From JAFKFH01 sp017307375 (GTDB lineage Bacteria; Pseudomonadota; Alphaproteobacteria; Ferrovibrionales; Ferrovibrionaceae): 64,000 bases of DNA. Position numbers and translations under genes: made by a program. Positions 1-8,537 of the stretch are shown here, one piece after another. The DNA lies in NCBI GenBank assembly GCA_965229335.1, contig OZ245874.1, forward strand, positions 7,085,051 through 7,149,050, given 5' to 3'. Below the pieces are notes generated by a model, which did not search any database, was not told the DNA's origin, and saw only the letters and a list, made by a program, of their open reading frames with translations. Each line of letters starts with the position of its first letter. Position 1 is the stretch's first letter.

Positions 1-859
1 GGGTCTTGTCCCACCAGCTGTCGCCGCCGGCCGCCTGGGCGGCGGCGACGATCTCGGCGGCGGGAAAGCGATTCTGCAACTCGGCCAGCCGCGGGACGCC
101 GCTGGCGGCCGATTCGGCCAGCGTGTCGAACCCCTCCGGCGGCGGCTTGGGTGCGAACCGGCCCAGCCGGTCGAGCTCGGCCCGATAGGGCCTGCCGGCA
201 CGCAGCGCATCGCGCAGCGGTTGCAAGGCCGCGGTCACCGCTGCCACGGTATCGATCGCGCGCGCGTTGCCGCGGGCCGATTCCTCCAGCGCCGCGAGCC
301 GCTCGGGCAGCCTCGCCGCGAGCGCGCTGGTCAGTTCGGCCTTGACCGCGCCGATCGCCTCGTCCAGCGCGGCGACATGGGCGGTCAACGCCCCTTGCGT
401 CTTCTTCAGATCGTCGATCCGCGCCTCGAGCGGGCCGAGATCGACGGCCGCGGCCTTTTCCCTGGCCGCGGCCTCGAGCGCGGCCAGGCGCTGCTGCAGC
501 CCGGCCAGGCGGTCGCCCTCGCCCGCCGCCGAAGCGGCGAAGGCGGCCTCGATGCGCCGAAAACGGGCCTCCAGCTCGCTCAATGCCGGCTGGCCGCCGC
601 CGGCGGCCTTGACCTGCTCGGCAACCCCGCGAATCTGCGTCTGGACGGCCACGATCCGGTCGGAAACCGCGCGCCATTCGCGCCAGGCCCAGGTCGCGCC
701 GTAGGCGATCGGCGCGACCACCGCGATCAGCACGAGGATCGCCACGATCATGGCGGCGCGTGTGCCCGACGAGGGGGCGGGGCGGGGCCGGACCTCGACG
801 GCGTCGACGTCGATCGGCGGCGGGGTTTCTGGGTTTCGCGGTGGGGTCGTCTCGCTCAT
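1..859 (-). CDS. Mitofilin-like inner membrane protein (COG4223), cut by the window edge
   Basis: Reading on the minus strand from ATG at 859, an open frame of about 286 codons runs off the left edge. A Pro-rich cytoplasmic N-terminus is followed by one membrane segment at about residues 35-55 and then a long Ala/Glu/Arg-rich region with heptad-like coiled coil (residues about 65-220). This matches the alphaproteobacterial mitofilin-like family, which commonly follows hemC-hemD. It starts 16 bases after hemD stops, so it is probably the third gene of the heme operon. The function in bacteria is not firmly established; a role in inner-membrane architecture or heme biosynthesis is inferred from family and context. 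The C-terminus is outside the window. Confidence 0.8.
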   Translation of the reverse strand, partial: MSETTPPRNPETPPPIDVDAVEVRPRPAPSSGTRAAMIVAILVLIAVVAPIAYGATWAWREWRAVSDRIVAVQTQIRGVAEQVKAAGGGQPALSELEARFRRIEAAFAASAAGEGDRLAGLQQRLAALEAAAREKAAAVDLGPLEARIDDLKKTQGALTAHVAALDEAIGAVKAELTSALAARLPERLAALEESARGNARAIDTVAAVTAALQPLRDALRAGRPYRAELDRLGRFAPKPPPEGFDTLAESAASGVPRLAELQNRFPAAEIVAAAQAAGGDSWWDKT

Positions 860-875
860 GGCCTCACCCGGTACG

Positions 876-1574
876 CTAGAGAAGCTCGAATAGGGACTCG
901 GCCGTCGGCTGGGCCGAGACATGGACCGCCGCCCAGGGCAATGCGCGCACCTCGGCTGCGACGGCGGCGCTGAGGCAGCAGGCCCGGACAACCGAAACAG
1001 CGTCGGCCACGCCCTCGCGCCGGCTGAGCCTAGCAAACAGCGCCGCGGTTCGGGGAGAGAAAAACAAGGCGGCGTCGAGCCTTGTGGCCTTAAGCGCGGC
1101 CACCGTCGCAGGACCGAGCCGGCTGGCCGCGCGCGCCTCGTAGAGCACCGCGCGGACCACGTCATAACCGGCGGGCCGAAGTTCCGCGACGAGATCAGCG
1201 GCCACGTCGGCGCCGGAAACATGCAGCAGGCGGCCCGCGCCGGGGGTAAATCGCTGCCGGACCAGGGCGAGCATCGCCCGGGCGTCGCCGCCGGCCTCGA
1301 CGACCGCCGCGAAACCGGCCGCGGCGAGGTCGGCGGCGGTCCGGCCGCCCACCGCCACGGTCAAGACGTCGCGGCGCGGGGTGGCGGCGGCAAGCGCGCG
1401 CGCGCCGTTGACCGACGTGACCAGCACCGCCGCGACGCCATCAAGCGGCGGCAGGTCGCCAGGCCGCGCCACGATCTCCAGCAACGGATCGATCAGCACG
1501 TCGTGGCCAAGGGCGGCCAGGTGGCGCGCGGTCTCGGCCGCCTGCTCGGCCGGCCGGGTGACCAGGATTCGCAT
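876..1574 (-). CDS. hemD: Uroporphyrinogen-III synthase HemD
   Basis: This 232-residue protein should cyclise hydroxymethylbilane to uroporphyrinogen III, the step after HemC in tetrapyrrole synthesis, in the cytosol. It begins MRILVTRPAEQA, the typical HemD start, and carries the two-lobed pattern with LLHVSG in the middle and FFSPRTA near residue 175. HemD is poorly conserved in sequence, so the call rests on these weak motifs plus position. Its ATG shares one base with the hemC TGA (TGATG), which implies translational coupling. Length is normal for bacterial HemD. Confidence 0.9.
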   Translation of the reverse strand: MRILVTRPAEQAAETARHLAALGHDVLIDPLLEIVARPGDLPPLDGVAAVLVTSVNGARALAAATPRRDVLTVAVGGRTAADLAAAGFAAVVEAGGDARAMLALVRQRFTPGAGRLLHVSGADVAADLVAELRPAGYDVVRAVLYEARAASRLGPATVAALKATRLDAALFFSPRTAALFARLSRREGVADAVSVVRACCLSAAVAAEVRALPWAAVHVSAQPTAESLFELL

Positions 1575-2503
1575 CAGCCGAAGAACCCGGCGCCCCCGCG
1601 CACCTTCAGCTCGGCCCCCGCATCGGTACCGAGCGCCACGCCGTCGGCCGCAGATCCGCGGCGATCGGCAAAGATGACCTCCGAGCCGTCCGGCCGCACG
1701 ATCAGCGCCTGCAGATGCAGGCCGCCGGCGTCGATGACGGCATGGCCCGCGATCGGTGTGCGGCACGATCCGTCGAGGGCGGCGAGCAGCGCGCGCTCGG
1801 CCGCCACGCAAAGATGAGTCGGACGATGATCGAGCGGCGCCAGCCGCGCCAGCGTGGCCGCGTCCCCGGCCCGGCATTCGAGGCCGATGGCGCCCTGGGC
1901 CACCGCCGGCAACATCTCGTCGATCTCCAGGATCGTCTGCGCCTTGTCGGCCAGTCCGAGGCGGCGCAACCCCGCCAGCGCCAGCAACGTCGCGTCGACC
2001 TCGCCACGGGCGAGCTTGTCGAGCCGGGTACCGACGTTGCCGCGGAACGTCACGACCTTGAGATCGGGACGGCGATGGCGGAGAATCGCCTGGCGGCGCA
2101 GCGACGCGGTGCCGACCACCGCCCCGTCATGCAGGCCGGCCAGGCCGCAACCGTCGCGGGTCAGCAGCACGTCGCGCGGATCCTCGCGCGGCAGGAACGC
2201 CGCCAGGACCAGGCCGTCGGGCAGCGCCGTCGGCATGTCCTTCATCGAATGGACCGCGAGGTCGATGTCGCCGGCCAGCAATGCCTGCTCGATCTCGAGC
2301 GTGAACAGCCCCTTGCCGCCGGCTTCCGACAGCGCCCGGTCCTGGATGCGGTCGCCGGTGGTACGGATCACCACGGTCTCGATCGCGTCGTCGGCCAGGT
2401 CGGGATGGGCGGCAAGCAGTCGGGCGCGGGTCTCGGCCGCCTGGGCGAGGGCGAGCGGCGAACCCCGGGTTCCGATACGAAGGCTATGGCGGCTGGCGGT
2501 CAT
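1574..2503 (-). CDS. hemC: Porphobilinogen deaminase (hydroxymethylbilane synthase) HemC
   Basis: This 309-residue enzyme joins four porphobilinogens into hydroxymethylbilane. The N-terminus has the family signature RIGTRGSPLALAQA, followed by VIRTTGD, the substrate-binding region VHSMKDMP and TASLRRQ. The cofactor-attaching Cys is present at residue 247 in DGSCRTPI, where the dipyrromethane cofactor is bound. The start is the ATG at 2503, directly before the conserved SLRIGTRGS block. It is divergent from tsaD across about 150 bases, an arrangement shared by many Alphaproteobacteria, and it heads hemC-hemD-mitofilin-like. Confidence 0.97.
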   Translation of the reverse strand: MTASRHSLRIGTRGSPLALAQAAETRARLLAAHPDLADDAIETVVIRTTGDRIQDRALSEAGGKGLFTLEIEQALLAGDIDLAVHSMKDMPTALPDGLVLAAFLPREDPRDVLLTRDGCGLAGLHDGAVVGTASLRRQAILRHRRPDLKVVTFRGNVGTRLDKLARGEVDATLLALAGLRRLGLADKAQTILEIDEMLPAVAQGAIGLECRAGDAATLARLAPLDHRPTHLCVAAERALLAALDGSCRTPIAGHAVIDAGGLHLQALIVRPDGSEVIFADRRGSAADGVALGTDAGAELKVRGGAGFFG

Positions 2504-2599
2504 CGGTGCTAACTCGAAGAAGTCCTTCACATGGAATTCGGGCGCCGCGCCCCCGAGAGGCTTCAGGGGCGCGCATCCGGCGTTCTCAATCGGATCAAT

Positions 2600-2629
2600 A
2601 TGACGGATGCGCCAGCCAGACCATAGAAT
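2600..2629 (+). promoter_or_regulatory. Candidate promoter of tsaD
   Basis: ATGACG at 2600-2605 and TAGAAT at 2624-2629 are separated by 18 bases and lie 21 bases before the tsaD GTG. The -10 is a good match and the -35 a partial one. The gap 2504-2650 must also hold the divergent hemC promoter, which I could not place. Confidence 0.35.
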
Positions 2630-2650
2630 AAGCGTCGCAGAGGCCGACCG

Positions 2651-3718
2651 GTGATCGTGCTGGGCCTGGAATCGAGCTGCGACGAGACCGCCGCGGCGAT
2701 CGTGCGCGACGCGCTTGCCCCCGGCGAGCGGATCCTGGCCGACCTCGTGCTGTCGCAGCTTGACGACCACGCGCCCTATGGCGGCGTGGTCCCGGAAATC
2801 GCGGCGCGCGCCCATCTCGACCATCTCGACCGGCTGGTCGCCGGCGCGCTGGATCGCGCCGGACTGACCCTGGCACAGGTCGACGCGATCGCGGTGACGG
2901 CCGGCCCCGGGCTGATCGGCGGGTTGCTGGTCGGGTTGAACATGGCGCAGGGTCTGGCCCGCGGGGCCGGCAAGCCGCTGATCGCCGTCAATCATCTCGA
3001 GGGCCACGCCCTGACGGCGCGACTGGTCGCCGACGTCGACTTTCCCTTCCTGCTGCTGCTGGTTTCGGGCGGTCACTGCCAGCTTGTCGCGGTCGAGGGT
3101 CTCGGGCGGTATCGCCGGCTCGGCACCACCATCGACGATGCGGTCGGCGAAGCCTTCGACAAGGTCGCCAAGCTGCTCGGCCTCTCCTACCCCGGCGGAC
3201 CGGCCGTCGAGCGCGCCGCGGCGTCGGGCGATGCCACGCGCTTTCCCCTGCCCCGCCCGATGATCGGCCGGCCGGGCTGCGACTTTTCGTTCTCCGGCCT
3301 GAAGACCGCGGTCCGCCAGCTGGTCGACCGGCTCGGCCGCGACCGCGACGACCAGGCCACCGCCGATATCGCGGCAAGTTTCCAGGATACGGTGGCCCGC
3401 GTGCTGGCCGACCGGGTCGGGCATGCGCTGGACTGGTTCGCCGCGCATCATCCGGGCGGACGTCATCTCGTCGTGGCCGGCGGGGTCGCGGCCAACCGCG
3501 CCATCGGCCGTCGGCTCGAGGCGCTGACCGCCGCGCGCGGCATCTCGACCATCCTGCCGCCGCGGCAGCTCTGCACCGACAATGCCGCGATGATCGCCTG
3601 GGCCGGCCTGGAACGGGCGCGGGCCGGGCTGATCGACCCCGGCCCGGCGGCGGCGCGGGCGCGCTGGCCGCTCGATCCCGGCGCCGAACCGAAACCCTAT
3701 GCGGGAGTGAAGGCATGA
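2651..3718 (+). CDS. tsaD: tRNA N6-threonylcarbamoyladenosine transferase TsaD
   Basis: TsaD is the catalytic subunit of the TsaB-TsaD-TsaE complex that makes t6A at position 37 of ANN-decoding tRNAs. The 355-residue protein begins with GLESSCDETAAAI, has the metal-binding HLEGH motif at residues 115-119, and contains the nucleotide-binding SGGH and GGVAANRAIG segments; the whole ASKHA fold is covered. The start is GTG at 2651, because the conserved N-terminus begins at the second codon. Its TGA overlaps the ATG of the next gene (ATGA at 3715-3718). Confidence 0.97.
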   Translation: MIVLGLESSCDETAAAIVRDALAPGERILADLVLSQLDDHAPYGGVVPEIAARAHLDHLDRLVAGALDRAGLTLAQVDAIAVTAGPGLIGGLLVGLNMAQGLARGAGKPLIAVNHLEGHALTARLVADVDFPFLLLLVSGGHCQLVAVEGLGRYRRLGTTIDDAVGEAFDKVAKLLGLSYPGGPAVERAAASGDATRFPLPRPMIGRPGCDFSFSGLKTAVRQLVDRLGRDRDDQATADIAASFQDTVARVLADRVGHALDWFAAHHPGGRHLVVAGGVAANRAIGRRLEALTAARGISTILPPRQLCTDNAAMIAWAGLERARAGLIDPGPAAARARWPLDPGAEPKPYAGVKA

Positions 3719-4353
3719 AGGCCACCATCGCCGATGTCGGCGTGACGGCGTGTTTTGCGACGCCGGTGATCGCGGCGCAGCTGGCCGAGGCGGCGAAGCT
3801 GAACGAACAGCTGGCCCGCACCATCCTGCAGCGCGAGGGCGCGACCAAGGGGACCGAGCATTCCAATCTCGGCGGCTGGCAATCGAGCTGGGATTTCCAG
3901 GACTGGGGCGGACCGGCGGTCAAGGCGGTGCTCGACGCCGCCAGGCAGCTCGCCAATCGCTATACCGCCGACCGCCAGGGACGGCCGGTACAGGTCGACT
4001 GGAAGGTCAACTGCTGGGCCAACGTCAACCGGTCCGGCCATGCCAATGTCGTCCACACCCATCCCGGCTGCTACTGGTCGGGCAGCTATTACGTGGATGA
4101 CGGCGGGGTCGGCGCCGATCCGCGGCTGGGCGGCGAATTCGAGATGCAGGATCCGCGCGGCGTCGGCCCGGCGATGTATGCGCCGAGCCTGGCCTATGCC
4201 CTGCCCGGCATGCTGTCGGTCGGCGCGTCCGAAACCATTCCGCCGAAAGCCGGCATGCTGATCCTGTTCCCGCCCTGGTTGCCGCACGGGGTCCTGCCTT
4301 ATCGCGGGAACCGCACCAGGATCTCGATCGCCTTCAATCTCAGCGTCTACTGA
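3715..4353 (+). CDS. TIGR02466-type putative 2OG-Fe(II) oxygenase
   Basis: This 212-residue protein resembles the TIGR02466/PF13759 family of predicted Fe(II)- and 2-oxoglutarate-dependent oxygenases. VVHTHPGCYWSGSYYV in the middle supplies candidate iron-binding histidines. Near the C-terminus PPWLPHGV followed by RTRISIAFN supplies the distal His and the Arg expected to contact 2-oxoglutarate. The substrate is unknown. It is translationally coupled to tsaD by an ATGA overlap, so it may be co-expressed with tRNA modification, but a functional link is not shown. Confidence 0.75.
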   Translation: MKATIADVGVTACFATPVIAAQLAEAAKLNEQLARTILQREGATKGTEHSNLGGWQSSWDFQDWGGPAVKAVLDAARQLANRYTADRQGRPVQVDWKVNCWANVNRSGHANVVHTHPGCYWSGSYYVDDGGVGADPRLGGEFEMQDPRGVGPAMYAPSLAYALPGMLSVGASETIPPKAGMLILFPPWLPHGVLPYRGNRTRISIAFNLSVY

Positions 4354-4502
4354 TCGCCTCGGAAGCGGCGGCGAAACCCGCAGCTGGCGGTCCTACGTTA
4401 TTTTACAACCCTTCGACAAACGGAGGCATGGCCGAAGGCTATAAGAATCGGGCCGCGCTACGGGCCTTCCGCACGTAATGCGTGCGCGATGGAGGGTTCG
4501 TC

Positions 4503-5084
4503 ATGATGGAGCAGATGCAGGCCGACACGATCGCCCGACAGGCGGCGATCGGGACCGCACAGCCCGCCCGCTTCTTCGACGACGGCATCAGCTGGCCCGA
4601 ACTGCACCGCCTCGCCGCGCTTTGGCAGACCAAGCGGCGCGGCCGGTTCATGCCGGCCCGGAGCGATTTCGACCCCCTGGAGCTGAAGCCCTGGCTGGGC
4701 TGGCTGTCGCTGATCCGGGTCGTCGACGGCGGGGCCGATTTCGTCTTTGCCGTCTACGGCACCAGCATCGCCTGGAATTCGGGCCAGGAACTGCAAGGCA
4801 AGACCACCGATGCGCTGCCGGCGGCGTTGCGCCTGCCCGTCGAAGAATCCTACCGGCTGGTCTGCCATCTGCGCCGCCCGCTGTTCTCGGCCATCATCGT
4901 GCGCGCCGACGGCGGCCGGCGGGTGGTGATGGAGCGGGCGATCCTGCCGCTCTCCTGCGACGGGCAGACCGTCGACCGGCTGCTGGTCGGTCTCGGCCGG
5001 CACGAGATCGACGACGACGATGTCGCCGGCTACCGCCGCAGCCTGCAGGGCTGCGACGTCACCGTCGCGCTGGTCGATCCCTGA
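4503..5084 (+). CDS. PAS-domain protein (PF07310-like)
   Basis: This 193-residue cytosolic protein fits the single-domain PAS_5 family common in Rhodospirillales. The segment FDPLELKPWLGWLSLIRVV through DFVFAVYGTSI and the later RRVVMERAILPLS are typical. No output domain, membrane segment or signal peptide is visible. I prefer ATG 4503 over GTG 4482 because GGAGGG at 4491-4496 sits six bases before it; the second ATG at 4506 is also possible. Ligand and partner are unknown. It is convergent with the SDR gene, three bases away. Confidence 0.75.
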   Translation: MMEQMQADTIARQAAIGTAQPARFFDDGISWPELHRLAALWQTKRRGRFMPARSDFDPLELKPWLGWLSLIRVVDGGADFVFAVYGTSIAWNSGQELQGKTTDALPAALRLPVEESYRLVCHLRRPLFSAIIVRADGGRRVVMERAILPLSCDGQTVDRLLVGLGRHEIDDDDVAGYRRSLQGCDVTVALVDP

Positions 5085-5087
5085 TCG

Positions 5088-6011
5088 TCAGCGCGCAAGC
5101 GTCCGGGCGATCGCCTGATCGGCATCGGTCGCCACGAAACCGGGCAGCAGCGTGGCCAGCCGGCCTGGCGCGAGCCTGACGCCGCCATCCCACAGATAGC
5201 GCTGCTCGACCAGATCGCGCGCGACCGGATCGGCCAACGCGGCGAGACGCATTTGCCACCATGGACGTCGCCGCAGCCCGGCACCGGGATGCCCGGCGGC
5301 GCGAGCGATATCGCGGGCCAGGGCACTCGGCGCCATGTCCAGGGTGGGGCCGTGCACCACCTGGCTGCCCTGCCAGTCCCGCCCCAGCAGGTCCAGCGCC
5401 GCGCATGCCAGATCAGGCAGGAACGACCAGGCCTGCGGCCGAGACGCATCGCCGGGAAACCAGGGGCTGCGGCCGACCCGCAGGGCGGCGAACATCCCGG
5501 CTGCGGGTCCGCCGGCCATGCCCGGGCCGAAATGCCAGCCGGCCCGCAGGGTCAGCAATCGCGTACCGTCGCCCAGCCGCGCCATGACCTCGGCCTCGGC
5601 GCGGCCACGCCCGCTGACCGGTGCGATCGGCGCGCCCTCGCCGAAGGCGTCGGCTCCCGGCCGCCCCAACGGATGGACCGATCCCGGCAGGACGACGGGG
5701 ATCCCGGTCTCGCGTGCCGCCGCGGCAACACACGCCGCGATCGCCGGCAGCACCGCAAGGCGCTCGCCCGGCGCGACGTCGATGCCGTGCACGATCGCCG
5801 AGGCGCCCTGGGCCGCGCGCAGGACCGAGGCGGCGTCGCGACCGTCGCCAGTGACCCATTCCAGCCCGACCGGGGCGCCCAGGCGGCCCCGCGCCTCGTG
5901 CGCGTTGCGCGCCAGCGCCCGGACCTGGCGCCCACGCGCCAGGGCCTGCGCCAGTACCGCGCCGCCGAAGCCACCGGTCGCCCCCAGAATCAGTATCGGT
6001 CGATCGCCCAT
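5088..6011 (-). CDS. Atypical SDR / NAD(P)-binding epimerase-like protein
   Basis: A protein of about 307 residues with an N-terminal Rossmann motif GATGGFGGAVLAQAL after ILIL, typical of extended or atypical short-chain dehydrogenases (NmrA/epimerase-like). The middle has VVLPGSVHPLG and LTLRAGWHFGPG, which resemble epimerase-family substrate regions. The classical YxxxK pair is not obvious, so catalysis is uncertain. ATG 6011 is chosen because it lies just before the Rossmann strand; an in-frame ATG at 6032 would add seven residues. It is transcribed away from gpsA. Substrate unknown. Confidence 0.75.
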   Translation of the reverse strand: MGDRPILILGATGGFGGAVLAQALARGRQVRALARNAHEARGRLGAPVGLEWVTGDGRDAASVLRAAQGASAIVHGIDVAPGERLAVLPAIAACVAAAARETGIPVVLPGSVHPLGRPGADAFGEGAPIAPVSGRGRAEAEVMARLGDGTRLLTLRAGWHFGPGMAGGPAAGMFAALRVGRSPWFPGDASRPQAWSFLPDLACAALDLLGRDWQGSQVVHGPTLDMAPSALARDIARAAGHPGAGLRRRPWWQMRLAALADPVARDLVEQRYLWDGGVRLAPGRLATLLPGFVATDADQAIARTLAR

Positions 6012-6127
6012 CGCGCCATCAGCCGCCGCCATCGGCCGACGTTATAATGCCCCGTCATCGCCCTGTCGCGCCCGCGAATGGCCGGCTGGGTATTGCGGGG
6101 GTCGGCCGGCCGGGTTAAGCACGGGGC

Positions 6128-7117
6128 ATGACCCGACTGGCCATCATCGGCGGCGGCGCCTGGGGTACCGCGCTGGCCGCCGTCGCCCGCGCCGGCGGCG
6201 CCGACACGGTGCTGTGGGCCCGCAATGCGGACGTCGTCGCCGACATCAATACCCGGCACGAAAACCTGCTTTATCTGCCGGGGGTACCGCTCGACCCGGC
6301 GATCGTGGCGACGACGGACATGGCGGCGGTCGCCGACGCCGATCTCGCCCTGCTGGTCTGCCCGGCGCAGAGCCTGCGCGACGTCGTAACCGCCGGCCGC
6401 GCGCATCTGGCCGGCAAACCGCTCGCGATCGCCGCGAAAGGCATCGAGATCGCGACCTCGGCCCTGATGAGCGACGTGGTCGCCGACGTGCTGCCCGAGG
6501 CGCCGCTGGCCGTGGTTTCCGGCCCGACCTTCGCCGACGAGGTGGCCCGCGGCCTGCCGACCGCGGTCAGCGTCGCCGCGGCCGACATCGCGGTGGCCCG
6601 GCGTTTTGCCGCGGCGCTGGCCCGACCGGCCTTTCGTCCCTACGTTTCCGACGATGTGGTCGGCGTCGAGATCGGCGGGGCCCTGAAGAACGTCATCGCC
6701 ATCGCCGCCGGCATCGTGACCGGCCGCGGCCTGGGCGAGAACGCGCGGGCCGCGTTGATTACCCGCGGCGTCGCCGAAATGGCCCGCTACGGCCGTGCCC
6801 GCGGCGCCCGCGCCGAGACGCTGATGGGCCTGTCGGGGCTGGGCGACCTGATCCTCACCTGTTCGTCGGCGCATTCGCGCAACACCTCGCTCGGCATCGC
6901 CCTGGGCGAGGGAAGGCAACTCGCCGACATCCTGGGCGGGCGACGCACGGTCAGCGAGGGGGTGGCGACCGCGCGCGCCGTCGCGGCCGAATCGCTGCGC
7001 CGCGTCCTCGATCTGCCGGTCACCCGCGCCGTCGACCAGATCCTGCACGGCGGCGCCGGCATCGACGAGACCATTGCCGGGCTGCTGGCCCGGCCGCTGA
7101 AACACGAGGGGGAATAG
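6128..7117 (+). CDS. gpsA: NAD(P)-dependent glycerol-3-phosphate dehydrogenase GpsA
   Basis: GpsA reduces dihydroxyacetone phosphate to sn-glycerol-3-phosphate, the backbone of phospholipids. The 329-residue protein has the NAD-binding loop IGGGAWGTALA at residues 6-16, the conserved GPTFADEVARG, the catalytic-Lys region EIGGALKNVIAIAAG and LSGLGDLILTC followed by SRN. Length and motif order are standard. Nine bases separate it from the EVE-domain gene, so gpsA probably leads a four-gene run ending with a GST. In Alphaproteobacteria gpsA often follows tsaD, which fits the wider context. Confidence 0.96.
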   Translation: MTRLAIIGGGAWGTALAAVARAGGADTVLWARNADVVADINTRHENLLYLPGVPLDPAIVATTDMAAVADADLALLVCPAQSLRDVVTAGRAHLAGKPLAIAAKGIEIATSALMSDVVADVLPEAPLAVVSGPTFADEVARGLPTAVSVAAADIAVARRFAAALARPAFRPYVSDDVVGVEIGGALKNVIAIAAGIVTGRGLGENARAALITRGVAEMARYGRARGARAETLMGLSGLGDLILTCSSAHSRNTSLGIALGEGRQLADILGGRRTVSEGVATARAVAAESLRRVLDLPVTRAVDQILHGGAGIDETIAGLLARPLKHEGE

Positions 7118-7126
7118 GGGAAGACG

Positions 7127-7534
7127 ATGGCTCATTGGCTGATCAAGAGCGAGCCCGAAGCCTGGTCCTGGGACATGCAGGTCAAGAAGGGTACCGAATC
7201 CTGGAACGGTGTCCGCAACTACCAGGCCGCCAACAACATGAAGGCGATGAAGCTGGGCGAACAGGCCTTCTTCTATCATTCGGTGTCGGAGAAACAGATC
7301 GTCGGCATCGTCGAGGTCGCCAAGCTCTATTACCCCGACCCGACCGACGAGAGCGGGCGGTTCGGAATGGTCGACTTCCGCACGGTCAAGCCGCTGAAAA
7401 CCCCGGTCACCCTGGCCCAGATCAAGGACGACCCCAGGCTGAACCACCTGCCGCTGATCCGGCAGTCCCGGTTGTCGGTCATGCCGATCGACGACGCATC
7501 GTGGAAATACATCTGCAAGCTGGGCGGCGTCTGA
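7127..7534 (+). CDS. EVE-domain protein (PUA-like, THYN1-related)
   Basis: This 135-residue protein is a single EVE domain. It begins MAHWLIKSEPEAWSW and contains WNGVRNYQAANNM, FFYHSV and VGIVEV, the core of this PUA-like fold known to bind modified bases in nucleic acids. No fused nuclease or other domain is present, so this is the stand-alone housekeeping type rather than a modification-dependent restriction enzyme. It sits between gpsA and a Rieske gene whose start is two bases after its stop. Its cellular target is unknown. Confidence 0.9.
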   Translation: MAHWLIKSEPEAWSWDMQVKKGTESWNGVRNYQAANNMKAMKLGEQAFFYHSVSEKQIVGIVEVAKLYYPDPTDESGRFGMVDFRTVKPLKTPVTLAQIKDDPRLNHLPLIRQSRLSVMPIDDASWKYICKLGGV

Positions 7535-7536
7535 GC

Positions 7537-7899
7537 GTGCTGCCGGCCCGCCACCCGCCGCCGGCCCCCGGCACGGTGCTGTGCCGGCTGGACGACCTGC
7601 CCGATCCGGGCGCCAGGGGCCTGACCTTCGGCGAGGGCCGGCTGGCCTTCGAAATGTTCGTCGTCCGCCGCGGCGCGCGGGCCTGGGGCTATGTCAACGA
7701 TTGCCCGCATGCCCATACCACACTCGAATTCATGCCCGACCGTTTCCTCGATTCGGCCGGGCTCGACATCATCTGTTCGACCCATGGCGCCCGCTTCGCC
7801 GTCGAGACCGGGCGCTGCCTGATCGGGCCCTGCAAGGGCCAGGCCCTGACCCCGGTGCCGGTCGCGGTGATCGACGGCACGATCACGGTGACGGCATGA
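7537..7899 (+). CDS. Small Rieske [2Fe-2S] protein
   Basis: A 120-residue stand-alone Rieske ferredoxin starting at GTG 7537, two bases after the EVE gene. The cluster ligands are visible as CPH (in NDCPHAHT) and CSTH (in ICSTHGARF), followed by the usual RF(x)nGxCxxGPCxG region. No signal peptide or transmembrane helix is seen, so it is probably a cytosolic electron carrier or oxygenase-associated ferredoxin. The spacing between the two ligand pairs is longer than in many Rieske ferredoxins but the pattern is intact. Its stop overlaps the GST start by ATGA at 7896-7899. Confidence 0.88.
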   Translation: MLPARHPPPAPGTVLCRLDDLPDPGARGLTFGEGRLAFEMFVVRRGARAWGYVNDCPHAHTTLEFMPDRFLDSAGLDIICSTHGARFAVETGRCLIGPCKGQALTPVPVAVIDGTITVTA

Positions 7900-8537
7900 C
7901 GGCGACGCTGTTCGGCGCGGCCTACAGCGTCTATGTGCGGATCGCCCGGCTTGCCCTGATCGAGAAGGGTGTCGCCCATGATCTGGTCGAGGTCGACGTC
8001 TTCGGCCCGGACGGCCCGCCGGCCGAGCATGTCGCCCGCCATCCCTTCGGCCGCATCCCGGCCTTCGACCACGACGGCTTCATCCTCTACGAGACCGCCG
8101 CGATCACCCGCTATGTCGACGAGGCGTTTCCCGGCCCTGCCCTGCTGCCGTCGGGGCCGCAGGCCCGTGCCCGGGCGGCACAGGTCGTGGCGATGATCGA
8201 TTCCTACGGCTATCGCCCGCTGGTCTGGGGCCTGTTCGTCGAACGGATCCGCGCGCCGGCACAGGGCCGCCTGCCCGACGAGGCGGCGATTGCCCAGGCC
8301 CTGCCCCAGGCCCGTACCTTTCTTGCCGCCCTGGCGGCGCTGTGCGGCGACGGTCCCTGGCTGGCTGGCAGCGAGCTGACCCTCGCCGACCTGCATGCCG
8401 CGCCGATCTTTGCCTATTTCACGCTGACGCCGGACGCGGCCGGCCTGCTGGCGCCCCATCCCGGGCTGCGCGCCTGGTGGCAGGCGATGGCGGCACGGCC
8501 AAGCCTGGCTGCGACCCGCTCGCCGCTGGAACCCTGA
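7896..8537 (+). CDS. Glutathione S-transferase family protein
   Basis: This 213-residue protein has an N-terminal thioredoxin-like domain (LFGAAYSVYVRIARLAL, then FGRIPAFDHDG with the cis-Pro, and YETAAITRYVD) and an all-helical C-terminal domain with GSELTLADLHAAPI, the GST N-capping region. A Ser/Tyr cluster near residues 9-13 may hold the catalytic residue. It is coupled to the Rieske gene by ATGA, so the pair may act together in detoxification or redox chemistry; the substrate is not predictable. It converges with the outer-membrane gene, the two stop codons being adjacent. Confidence 0.88.
   Translation: MTATLFGAAYSVYVRIARLALIEKGVAHDLVEVDVFGPDGPPAEHVARHPFGRIPAFDHDGFILYETAAITRYVDEAFPGPALLPSGPQARARAAQVVAMIDSYGYRPLVWGLFVERIRAPAQGRLPDEAAIAQALPQARTFLAALAALCGDGPWLAGSELTLADLHAAPIFAYFTLTPDAAGLLAPHPGLRAWWQAMAARPSLAATRSPLEP

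Noticed and set aside
4412..4445. Promoter before the PAS gene (TTCGAC and TATAAG)
   Set aside because: The spacer is about 21 bases, too long for a sigma-70 promoter.
7127..7534. EVE-domain gene as part of a modification-dependent restriction or defence system
   Set aside because: It is a stand-alone EVE domain with no nuclease, helicase or methyltransferase gene nearby.
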